Positions 12,106 to 23,900 of a stretch of DNA of 64,000 bases are shown here, piece after piece (the stretch's first letter is position 1; each line of letters opens with the position of its first letter). A model generated the notes under the pieces. The model saw only the letters and a list, made by a program, of their open reading frames with translations. It was not told the DNA's origin and made no database searches. The position numbers and the translations under genes were made by a program. The stretch comes from Rhynchonema sp. JSB1_4 (Eukaryota > Nematoda > Chromadorea > Monhysterida > Xyalidae): positions 1-64,000 of the forward strand of contig JASAMV010007432.1 in the NCBI GenBank assembly GCA_030248065.1. Direction: 5' to 3'.

Positions 12106-12944
12106 AGTGTGATTGAATGAAACATCACCAAGCCCAGTCATTAAAATGGTGCTAAACCCGTTGGACCATTTTATTGTCCTGGATTTCCGATTTTTATGTG
12201 AACCACTCGTTACATTCGTGTTCAAGTGATTCTCGAAAATATTAATGTGCATTATGAAATGAGAGGATTTGGAGAATTAGAACATCACAGTTGGAGAATT
12301 GTTAGTCAGGGTTGGGCAAAAAACGTTTAAAAAGTATTTTTTCATAAAAAATTTCGAAGAGCAACAACGTTATTTGAAGCGTTCAAAAATGGCATATTTC
12401 GACCATAAACTTCGCAAATTTTTTCCGGAGAGCGTAATGCTTTCTTCACAAAAATGCCTGAGGCGCTTGTTTCTCACATATAAGTAACTCGATCTGAAAA
12501 TCATTGTGGGCCCCGGTATTTACATGATTCTTGTCCCACAGTAAGTAATTGACGTACGACCAGCTTCGTCGGAGCAAGTGAAGTCAATATTTATTCTGTT
12601 CCCAAACAACTAATGGTATACTTTCTGCATGGGCACACTACACTACGCGCTGTCACGCAAATGAAGCGCATCTGGACAACGCACGTGCGTGCTACAAGAC
12701 AGACCAACTGCTATTGGCCCACCTCGGCTCGGTTGTCGGATATCACAGGAAGCTCGCAATATAATAAGCCATGTTCGATAAGTAACATTATAATATACAC
12801 ATATCTCGTGCACTTTCTTTGGTCACTGATAGACTGAGTCTGCCTGCACATATTTGGAAGCGTATTGAAGATGAACAGTAAACTGCCAGTAAACCATACG
12901 GCCACGGGCATACCTAGGGTGGTTGCTCTAGGAGTGGGCAGTTA
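12106..12944. other. Intergenic, no gene
   Basis: Opens with the 3' UTR of the membrane-protein gene (10-mer TGAAACATCA at 12118). The rest is A/T-rich with no supported ORF, RNA gene or clear repeat boundary. Confidence 0.4.
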
Positions 12945-12948
12945 TTAA

Positions 12949-14603
12949 AGGGCTCGGGACATAACCGTAGGAAGGGCTGCAGGGCATGGTGTCATACATC
13001 GTTGGAAAGCACTCTGACAGCGTATGTCACGCACAAATGTTAGGCTCCCCGGAGATTCGCTATCTCTTGGTAGAGAGACTTTTCGTTCCAGAAAAAAGTG
13101 GATTTTTTCACAACTTGCAACGACCGGCGCAGAAACCCCAAATGAGCTGTATGTCACGTAACACGGTGATAGGATTACAACAGCTTCTGGATAACTTGCC
13201 ACCACAACTTCAGTCGATCAAACCATTGCTTCACTCGGTGAGGGTGCGAAACATTCCAAAAATCGGCCACATTTTTCGAGAACACAAGTTTGTCCCTAAA
13301 TTGTGAGGCCGCGTTTTGCGTTGCAGAAATGAAAATACGATGGGAAAATAGGGCGTTGTCGAAAGTTCCAGAAAATAAGGTTTTCCAATTTTGAAACTCG
13401 TGGCGAGCTCCGTGACAGGCCTAAAAATCCTTTAAATTGCCACTAAGCTACATGGTTACAGTCATCGTCAGAATTGCGACACATAAAACCCACAGATTGT
13501 ATCGCATCCGAAACAAAAAATTGAGAGAAACGTCTGGTCTAACAATCCATCAAGGTCCGAAGACCCCAAGGTCTACAAGTCTCTCGGGGCAGCCATACAA
13601 ATCTGAATACGATATTCAGCCATAAGTGCTCATTGTTAATAGCTATTGCAAATGTGATATCACCAAATAATGTATCTCTGTCGTAGCTTTCGAACGATAT
13701 ATAACATGCCACAAAAAATTCCAAAGCTTGAGAGCACAGGTTAAAAAACTGCTTTTCGACGATTCTGGAATGAACCGTCACATCACCGTGTGCGATTTCG
13801 GAATTTTGACCGTTACTTGTCCATAGTAAAAGATAGTATGGGCATGTCATATATCGTTCGATAGCTACTTTAAAGCTACATTGTTTGGTGCAATCAAATG
13901 CGCAATAGTCCTTAACAGTAACAACTTATAGCCGAATATCTTGTTCAGGTTGGCATGGCTGCAACACTACGTCCGTGTTGTTTGAAGTCTTGAAACTCGT
14001 CTAGATTGTTAGACTGTACGTTTATCTGACTTTCTCGTTTCCAATGCAATGCACTATGTAGCCTATTTGCATTACATTTCCGTCAATGACTGAAACTATG
14101 CAGTTTAGGGACAATTTTTGCGTCTTTTTCGGCCTGTCACGGCGCAGTCTAAGGGTATCAAAGTTTAAAAACCTTATTTTCCGGTACTTTCGACGACGCT
14201 CTATTTTTGTGTTGCCTTTTCGTTTTTGCCACGCCAAACGCGGCCTCAAAATTTAGGGACAAACTTGTGTTCTCGAAAAATGTGGCCGATTTTTGGAATG
14301 TTTCGCACCCTCACCGAGTGAAGCAATGGTTTGAGCGACTGAAGTTGTGATGGCAAGTTATCCAGAAGCTGTTGTAATCCTATCACCGTGTTACGTGACA
14401 TACAGCTCATTTGGGGTTTCTGCACCGGTCGTTTCAAGTTGTGAAAAAATTCACTTTTTTCTGGAACGAAAAGTCGCTCTACCGAGAGATAGCGACACTC
14501 CAAGGAGCCTAACATTTGTGCGTGACATGCGCTGTCAGAGTGCTTTCCAACGATGTATGACACCATGCCCTGCAGCCCTTCCTACGGTTATGTCCCGAGC
14601 CCT
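12949..14603. mobile_element. TTAA-flanked long inverted-repeat element, 1.66 kb
   Basis: Flanked by TTAA at 12945-12948 and 14604-14607. The termini are AGGGCTCGGGACATAACCG and its exact inverse, and the inverted repeats extend about 370 bases inward (12,949-13,318 against 14,234-14,603) with few mismatches. TTAA target duplication and AGGG/CCCT ends fit the piggyBac superfamily. The interior has no transposase ORF, so it is non-autonomous. The two open frames inside the arms mirror each other and are a by-product of the inverted repeat. Confidence 0.85.
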
Positions 14604-14607
14604 TTAA

Positions 14608-15357
14608 TCGCTACGGTTCTAATAAATGTTTAGATGTTTGTTTCGCAAATGGACGGCATCTCCCATGCACACAGGCCGTTGTCGATCGCAAGATTACGTT
14701 CGGTCTACGTTCTCTCTGCTCAACAGATAGCCACGGTTCTCCGCTCCACCATAGTTGTTCGGTGTGGTCGGATACCATTGCACGCCGGCTGTGGCATTGT
14801 GGTCAATGCTGTGATCGGCATTCACCCAGGCCCAACACCGCCCGCTGGTTCGTTCGATCGGTCAACTTGCAGCAGACCAATCGCACGCCACCAATTTGGC
14901 TGAAATTGTGAGTGCGTTTTTGCTTCGTCACAAGAGCTTACCGGTGTTTTACGGTAACACAGCCCCTGGGGCTCCATTTTATGGCAGGTGCGGGAACTCA
15001 GATTTTGAAATTATTTGCAGTCGCAAATAGAGCCTCATGAAGCGTTATTCGAACTTCCCTGCCGAGTCCCTGCCCTGTGTAACATTTTTGTAATTTCCGA
15101 GTGGGGTTCATAATTGCAAGAGGTTTTGTGCAGCACAAACATACGTGGTGATGATCGTATTTTGGTTCTACATGCAAGACTGGCAAAAATTATGACTAAA
15201 AATGCAAATTGTAACGCAAAAAATAGCTTCACACAGTGCCCTGCGCCTCCGATAGTAAGAACGTGCGGCTAACGCGCATGCGCAACATCGCCGAAACAAA
15301 GCGCAACCCTAAATGAGCGCAAGAAATGAACCCAGATCCAATAACGTTCCCAGACAC
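14608..15357. other. Intergenic, no gene
   Basis: An ORF of 89 codons starting at 14,634 has no recognisable features. No other structure was seen. Confidence 0.35.
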
Positions 15358-15502
15358 TAAATCCCTAACTATGCTTCGTTCTCTGAGCGAACGGAGAACA
15401 AATTCTCACGCACTGATTGGCTGTCGCGCGTCCAGCAGCCAATCACCACGAGAGAATTTGTTCTCTGTTCTGTCAGAGAACGAAGTATAGTTAGGGGTTT
15501 AC
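15358..15502. repeat. Foldback element, about 145 bases
   Basis: CTAACTATGCTTCGTTCTCT near the left end pairs with AGAGAACGAAGTATAGTTAG near the right end. A second inner pair, GAGAACAAATTCTC against GAGAATTTGTTCTC, continues the stem. The transcript or single strand would form one long hairpin. It is probably a miniature foldback transposon. Confidence 0.7.
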
Positions 15503-15574
15503 AAGTAACTCCGAGAACTTCACTGTTCCAGCTGTGGTAGTTCTTAAATATGTAGGCACATATACTGGTCTTAA

Positions 15575-16114
15575 AGGGTGTGTCTAACGTCTCTTAACCC
15601 CATGTTTTATGAGGTGCAATCGAAAGATGACCTCGACATGCCGGCGTGTGCAAAAAACCGCGTCTTGTAACTCGCTGAATCGCGAAATCTTGAGGGTTAC
15701 TTTTCGAATTAAATCAATTTCCGGACACAAAACTCCAGGCGCTTTTGAGTGGGAGCTACTCACGTTTGGCATTATTCTGCTGAAACATTGCATGTTTAAG
15801 CGCGGCTCAGCCGCCTATACAATGCACGTAGACGCTCAACACACACCGCTCTGGCTGCTGGCTTGACTGTGGACACAATGAATGTTTCATTTAACACACA
15901 GAAGCTGGTTTGTGTGTGTTTCGCTTCGCAGCTTTTTTCCGTCAGCTCAGTCTGAATTTTGTGTCCGGAAATTGATTTAATTCGAAAAGTAACCCTCAAG
16001 ATTTCGCGATTTGGCTGGTTAGAAGACGCGGTTTTTTGCACACGGCGGCCTTTCGAGGTCATCTTTCAATTCCACCCAACAAAACATGGGGTTAGGAGAC
16101 GTTAGACACACCCT
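15575..16114. mobile_element. TTAA-flanked MITE, 540 bases
   Basis: Flanked by TTAA at 15571-15574 and 16115-16118, with termini AGGGTGTGTCTAACGTCTC and its inverse. Inverted repeats of about 160 bases include the words GAAATTGATTTAATTCG and AACCCTCAAGATTTCGCG. This is the same target-site type as the 12.9 kb element but a different terminal sequence, so a second piggyBac-like MITE family. A diverged fragment of its interior recurs at about 34,915-35,090. Confidence 0.85.
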
Positions 16115-16118
16115 TTAA

Positions 16119-17279
16119 TTATCTGCTTCTTTTGCGATGAGCCATGAAATAAGTGCTGGTGGACGTCTATTCACACGCCCCCGAAGCCCTTTCTTATCTA
16201 CTGTAATAGGCACATGCTGGTGTTAATTTTCTGCTTCTTTTGTGATCAACCATGACGCACGGAACATAACCGCCTAGTTGTGACGTCCAAGGTGTTTTTC
16301 AACGTCCAAATTCACATCTGCACCCTGAATGGAAGGCCGTATGGATGCTTTTTGTTATCGAATATAATAGCTGCGGGTATCAATTTTCTGCTTTTTGATA
16401 AACTATGACGTACGGAACATAAAACGTCCAAGCTACTTATGAAGGCTCAAATTTACACGCATTCAAAAAGTGAATACCTGCGAGAACAACGCAGGCATAT
16501 GCTTACGTAAATTGAGCGGAATTGGCAAATCATCAAACTTTTTTATTGAAACCAACACCATCACGTCAATCTGATCATAGCAAGACAGCAACATCACAGT
16601 AATTCAGTGAGAGTATAAGTACCCCAAAAACAGAAGTGCACTTCAGAGACGGTCAAAAGAACCGAAACAAACGGTAAAAAAAGAAACAACAACAGTAGTA
16701 AAGTAATAAATAACGCAACCAACAAACAATCGATACAAAAGTATAAAAAACAATGAACTGCAATCCTTCTCCTACAACAAAAAAAGTGAATAACCGAACA
16801 ATAATTCATCTCTCAATACATGTCGATAAAAAAGAACAACAAAAAAGAGCAGGTGGCAACGACAATATCTGTTTTAAGGCGGAGTAGTGTCAGAAAGAAG
16901 CTCACCAAAGAAATAAGCAACAGTTCCATGCAATGCACGTGTGTTCGGACTTGAATGCAGGTGTGCATTCAGAACTGCAACGTTAGTCCTAGGCTACATG
17001 CGAACAAGACGATGTTCTGATTGCATGTTGTCTGTGTCTGTCTGTCCGTTATTTCCCCCCCCCCCCCCCCCCTTCCCTTCCTTGTTTTTTTTTTTTTTTT
17101 CCCCCCCCCCCTTGCACACCCTGTTTTGTATTTATTTTCATGTCCGTAAACTCCACACCCGGTCTTGTAATTATGCTTCTTTCACTTAATCTTCTTATTT
17201 ATGTATTATTGAGTGGGTGTCGACGCTATAAACTAACTAACTAACAAGACGATGAGAGCGCAGACCACGCCGAACGCTA
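16119..17279. other. Intergenic, low-complexity tract near its end
   Basis: No gene seen. The motif TTTTCTGCTTTTTGTGATNAACCATGACG occurs in diverged forms three times between 16,125 and 16,410. At 17,055-17,111 there are long uninterrupted C and T runs, which are assembly-risk sites. Confidence 0.4.
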
Positions 17280-17287
17280 ACGATAGT

Positions 17288-17662
17288 CAGTGATGTGGTT
17301 GGGGGGTATGGGGGGGTACCCCCCAACTGCTAGGTAACTTTCTTGCTCCGAAACCCATACCCCCCCAAACTGGCTAGCTAGCTTTCTTGCTCCGGTCATC
17401 AAGTAAGAAAAGTGTTGATTTTAGTGCCAAAATGACCATTTTATGGGACAAAATGGTCAAATTCGTTCAAATTTTCTCACACGTGCCCAAAAATACGCAT
17501 TTTAAGGCTTATTTTAGCATAATTTAGACCAAATTTTATACTCCTGTTTTTGACTTCTGGACCAATACCCCCCAAATCGGGGTACCCGGCTAGCTAGGTA
17601 GCTTTCTTGTGCCGGAACCCTCCAGCTAGCTAGCTTTCTTGCTCGGACCAACTACATCACTG
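17288..17662. mobile_element. hAT-like MITE
   Basis: Termini are CAGTGATGTGGTTGG and the inverse of CAGTGATGTAGTTGG. The flanks are 8-base repeats differing at one base (ACGATAGT, 17280-17287; AAGATAGT, 17663-17670). The interior holds GGTACCCCCC and GCTAGCTAGCTTTCTTGCT words repeated in inverted or direct form. No ORF. The ends match the 21.7 and 25.7 kb copies. Confidence 0.8.
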
Positions 17663-17670
17663 AAGATAGT

Positions 17671-17916
17671 CACGTTCGTCACACACAAAATGCTAAAAAT
17701 AAGAACTGTCAAATTATCAAAATGTATTGCTGTGCGTCTAGCATGGTGCTCCATGGCCATCAACACCTGTATTACGCATGTTTATTTTTATTTTTATGAG
17801 TTTTTGCACCTCCAGTGCCAGGTCGATTCCCTAGTGAGCTTCGTTCCGACCTCTCTGTTGTCAGCAATTGAAAGTTAAGTGCGTGACAATGCCCAGTTTT
17901 GTGCTCTGATTCAATA
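17671..17916. other. 3' flank of NFXL1, no gene
   Basis: Short region between the hAT-like MITE and the NFXL1 stop codon. It should contain the NFXL1 3' UTR. No polyadenylation hexamer stands out. Confidence 0.35.
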
Positions 17917-20900
17917 TCAATCGACATGGCGACCAACTCCATAGAGTCCGATGGCCAGACCGACGAGCAGCACAACGGCAGCGCACAACGCAGCGGCATT
18001 GGCGCGAACGAATGCGATCACATGGAATGGCTCACTGTCGGCCGATTCGGTCGATCGTTTCTTGCGATTACGACGACGCACCGGAACGGTGCCGTTGGAA
18101 TGTTGCTGAAGCGATAGAATCGTCACGGTCAAGATGATTGTCAACAATCAGCACAGACCAGTGTAGCATTGCCAACTGGCCCGCGAGAATGTTTGGTTGG
18201 TTCACCCGTCCTGTTCATTTTTACCTTCTTCTACAAATGTACAAGTATGATGTGCCGTGTTACCACAACAACCAACCAGAACAGAATAACCGAACCCACG
18301 CGTCACGTACCCCATCGTTATCGGCGTTGTTCTCTTTCTCCCGTTCAGCTTCCTCTATTTCCTTCGCCTTCTGTTCACGCAACAATGCCGCACATTCGCG
18401 ATCGCATTCAACTTGATCGGTGTCTCGCTGGAAATTTTCTGGTTGCAGAAGCTTTATTGTTGGGCTTATCTTGGCTTTTGCAATACCCAAAAGATATCGA
18501 CCGTTATCTGACCTTTCCACACTGCGTTTTCACACTGCGTCGTTTGCAAGGGCAGTTGAGAGTGACACGTTTGGTGCATTGACTCTGTGGTGAGCATTCC
18601 TCCTCAGCTGGGTGGCATGTTTTGCGACACTGATGACCGCAGGACAACAGACGTGGACATTGATTGCCACATGTACGTAGTTGGGCTTGTTCGGCCGTCG
18701 AGCACGATGTCCATTTGCTGACGACATATACGACGGTAGCAGATTTGGTAATCGGATCAGATCTAGCTCGGTCGAATCACGTGACTTTTAGCTTTTTTTG
18801 AATTTAGGCTATGGCAAAATTTAGCGTTGATGCTGCCATTAGTTCTGACCAGCGTAAAAATAATTTCACGACAGCTAAAAAAGATCTGAATGAAACTGAT
18901 AACAACGTCAGTAAATTTGGGCAAATTTATTCCACACACATGTCGAGCTACCCTTACTTACAAAGCAAAACAGTGACATGTACTCAACTGACCAGCACTG
19001 CACGATCACTTCATTGACTCGACAATGACAGGTGATTTTGACCCCATGTTTACAAGCTTGACAGGGCGGGGGATGACATGGTTTGGGACATGTGTGCGTG
19101 CAGCCAGGTACACGCGGCAGGGTGCACATCGCATGGCATTCCTCACAGGATGTGCTTGATAAGTTAGTGTTGTTGATGCTGCTCTCCGGTCGCTGCAATG
19201 AAACTGATGTATCGTCTTGCGTCGTTGCCTGATAAAACAAAAAAATGCACTACTTTTCGGAAATGTTTCGCTAAGCGAACCAGGCAAACCAGAATCTGCT
19301 GCGTTGTTGATATTGTCTCTCATACATGGACGACAAAAAAACAAGGAAAAACAATAAAAACCTAACCAGGTGACATTCCATCGAACAAGTGTGATTGTTG
19401 CACGCCAATGTTGTGCCACACAATTTGCCACACGATCGTACACTTTGTTCACAACATGCCATTGTGAACAGATCGTGTTGACCGAGGCACGGCACTGACA
19501 CGGGCTGTTGACACGGGGGACACGGCAAGGCACGCAGCTGTAGGTGATAGAAGGGATACGTTTAGGTGTGGGCAATCCATCGACTCATGGCACTTTTTAT
19601 ACACACAACGCACGCAGCAACACACGCCATTTTCTAAACAAAATATACAGTACACTTTGAGCGAGTGTCATGCTTGGATGGCCGCTTTATAATTTACTCG
19701 GTTTTCATTAGCTGCTTGAAATAACACTTTTCTGCACTGTTGCAAAACTTGGGGATGTTTCAAAGGATAAGTGCAGAGAATAGATGCATTCATTGACGGC
19801 AGTAATGCAGCATGCAGCCTGCGTGTGTTGAGTGCCATGAGCTGGCGGATTGCCAATACCCACCGCCTGGTATAACTCATTTTGGTGGCAAACGACTGAT
19901 GGGCATGACAAAAAAGGTGTTTCCATGACATACAAAAAGCTAAAACCAGCTCAGAGAATCGTACCGCAAATCAGGAGCCGTGTCGGTCGTGTCGTGTATT
20001 ATGACATTGTTATTCACGTACAAGCAATGGTGTTGCAAAAACATCAGCCCACATGCATTGTCCAAGAGTAAAACAAGCACGCATTACTACGGTTAGAGGT
20101 CGGGGGGGGGGGGTACCCGACAGACATCCGAGAAAACAGCCGACACCCGACAGTTCCAAAAATATCCGACGCTCGATATCTAGTTTTTGAACCAAAAAAC
20201 AGGCAAAATTTTGCTCATTAACATGATCAATGCAACTTTTGGCTCAATTTACTGAATTCAAGTCTTTTCAAACGAAATAAACACCAAAATGTCACATTCT
20301 GCGCCCTCGGAAACATTTGGTTCGAAGAAACATTCCTCTCAATATTCTCCTCTCAGTAAAAATAATGTTTCGCAGTGTCGGGTCTCGGCAGTGGGGTCCC
20401 ACAAAGACCGACACCCGACATTTGGAGGCACCCGACATCTACGACAGCCGACATCCGTCTAACCCTACGCAACACCTGCATGTCGACGGAAGGTCGATCC
20501 CAGAATCCGACTGGTTGAGCATTCTTTTTCGTCGCTTTGTTCACTTGCGCGGCACTTTGATCATTCGACATGGCACTGTCCAATTTGTTCACGTCAACGA
20601 GCACCGCCGAATGACAAGCGGCCTGCATGTATAGCTCAGGTTGCTTCTAAATTAACGTCAAAAACGCATTCCCATTTGGGAAATGTTTCATCTGTGCAAC
20701 AAGTGAACGTGACATGACGTTGAGAACCGCTAAGAGAGCAAATGTCTTTGCAACATGAATTAAAAAATTACAGACAGACGGACTCTCTTGTCTCAGCAAT
20801 CACTCACTCATAATTTCTGACGTCGTAGAATGCAAAAATCCAACCTGACACGTATGTGCACAACCGCTGAGTTTCATTCCACAAATTTGCCGACAGGGTT

Positions 20901-23900
20901 GACAGTCACCAGCGTGACATTTATGTGGCGTGCGTTGTGCGTGATGGCAATCTGGTGGTCGAGTACATGGGGCATGGCATTTGGGCTGCTTGGTCTTGCG
21001 TGCTGCACCACACGGCACACGAATACTGGTGACGCCACACGGACAACTGATCTGGAATGGGTGTGCATTTTGACCTCCGCAACGATACATACATCGCTTT
21101 TCACGTTTCCGACAACATACGGTCGTTTGGTTGCCCATCATAATTTTAAACCACGAGTAAAGCACAAGACAACAAAGCAATTGCACGCACGATAGCAGTT
21201 TCGGTGCACGGATAGCACTGTCCGCGATGACATGGGGCCGAGCATTTGTGATTGCCACAGTTCAACTGTCGACCGCACGTTTGTTCGCAGGGAGGGCATC
21301 TGAAAGGTATGCATTTGTTGTGCAATGGCACAAGGGGGTCAAAGACGTTCGACTCGCGACGAGCCTACACTGCCCATGCTCACCTTGCATCGCAACATTT
21401 CCTATTGCACGCGTGTCGTCCACAATTGCGCATTCGTCTGCACTTCACCTCACAGGTCACCGTCTGGCCACATTGTGCACGAACGGACTTCTTGGCACCG
21501 CAACGACACGAACGCGACACTTGTTCGGTGCAACGGGGGCACGTACCTCTGGAATACATTCGATGGACGGATGTGCATGCATCATTTCACAATAGATACG
21601 AATATTCATGCGCTTGCAATTGAGATTCCACACCTGTTGGCAAGGAATTGGAATCAACACTTGCTCCCACTGGACCGCTGTCACACCCACCGCCACGAGT
21701 ACACTTACAGCACGTATCGAAATCAGCGGTGTCGTTAGGGGGGTTACCCCCCTGGTATGGGGTATGGGAAATCCGCTGGGGGTATGGGGTATGGGAAATT
21801 TTTCACTTTTGGAACAAGCACCTCTAAAAAATGACTTTTTGACCCCGAGAAGTACCAAAATTTACTTTTTTCGCCTAAAATTGTCAAAAATCGCTTGCTG
21901 CCGCAAGAAAACTCAGTTTTAGGCACTTCTAGATCACTTTTTGAAGATTTCTGGGGTCATTTTTTTAGAAAACCCCCTCGGGTATGGGAAATTTTTGAAT
22001 TTTTGGAGAAACCCCCCTGGTATGGGAAACTTTCGATTTTTTGGGGTATGTATGAGAATTCCCGAAAATTGGGCTGGGTATGGGAAAATTTCGATTTCTC
22101 AACGACACCACTGATCGAAATCGAAATGTAAAAATGTCACGGGTTCTCGTTCTTGTCGCACAAAATACCGTTGAACCCGCTGTCTATTATCGTGAAAAGA
22201 AAATAAAAACTTTAACTAAACATCCTTTTCACACAATATGACCAACTTGTGACACTGTTGATAGCAGTAGTGTTGTCCGCAAGCGAGCAGTTTATTGCAT
22301 GTGCCACCACAACACGGCAACTCATCAACACACTCGTGCACACCCGTGTACTGCTGTTGGCCACACGGACAACTATCTTGGCCGGGACGAACACACGGCG
22401 GACACGTCGATGCATGACACACGATCTGGGTACAAAGGAGACGTGTGAATATTATAAAAGGTTTCATTTATGTAGGTTTCAGCAACATTTCAGGCACTGT
22501 TGCCTGAGGCAGCGCACACAACCTCGGCCAGGCCAGGTGATGCCAAAGCAGCTACGATGAAAAAAGCACGATTTCCATCTTATTATGTCACTCACTTCGC
22601 ATTTGTGTTTGCCACATTTCAGTGTTTTCGAGCACATGTTCTCACACTGCCAATCGCCTTCCGCACATGCCAGCTGTTTCTCGATGCGACCACACAAACA
22701 AGCACGTTTACTAGTCAGCTCACAGCCGTTGCACTCACCAGAATGGCACATCTGTGGAAAAAACCAATTGTTGTTGGCATTGCTTCATAATTAATGTAAC
22801 AAACTTAGCGTGTTTCTGGTTGCCCATTTCGACCTGCTTTCAGACGTAAGCGGGCGGTGCGCCAGGTCATCGTCAGTACAGCCAGTTATGCTGTTTGTCC
22901 GGGTGGTAGACATAGACAGCTGGAGGGGCCCAGCTCGGTAGACATAGCTGGCCGGGTGTGCCGATTTGGTGGTCATGGTCCAGCCCAGAGGTCAAAATTA
23001 GAGGTATAAAAATGGGTGTTGTGATAATTATGCCAAAATAAGCCTTAAAATGGGTAATTTCCTGCACATCAGCAGAAATACGAGAAAAATTGACCATTTT
23101 TAAGCCATAAATAGCCATTTTTGCACTAAAATCAACACTTTGGCGCAGGTCCGGACACGGTGGACACAGATAGTTGGGTTTGCGGGTATAGAGTTTTTCA
23201 GTAGACACATATAGATAGCTGAACCAGCTTTGGGGTATTACCCCCAGCTGCATTGCTGAGTACGCAAAAAGTGTCCCAGACGACCACACGTCAGCAATAA
23301 CGAGTGACATGGTCTTAATACCGCGTAATTCTTAAGTGCTCATAAATGAAATGATCAACTCAATGCAACTCTCCACCTGTGCACATTTGTGTCGTCCACA
23401 AGCCAACAGCTTGCCACATGACCGTCCACATGTCCAGCCACGTGCACCACAACGTCGACCGACCGCTGCACTCTGGTCACAATAGCATGACACGGATACG
23501 ACCTGAGTTGGAAAGGCGGTTATATTTCTGGAAGTCTAAAGTTATTTGTTGGTCGCTCGATGCCAAAAATATTTGTCAAACGGCAAAATTGTCGAAAGTC
23601 TATCGAATTATTCTGACTGGAAATGTGATCTTGCTTTAAAACACATAGTACTTGACTCAAGAAACCATACTCCAATATGACAAAAGCGGTAGTCATCCAT
23701 CCCACCCATCGCACTAACAATAGGACAAGGTGGGCACGGGCCGGGATGACACAACAATCGACACGTGTGCGCACAATCGGTCAGTTTCCGTTCGCAAATG
23801 GTGTCACACGAATGCGGTGCCACCCAGGGACTGGTCGGTGGGTCTTGCTGTTTGCCACAGAAACAGTAGTAGTGCTTGGGACGGTCGGACTTGGCGTATT

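Noticed and set aside
12986..14566. Two mirror-image 106-codon frames with similar translations
   Set aside because: They lie in the two arms of the inverted-repeat element, so their similarity only reflects the arms; no domain, start context or splice structure supports them.
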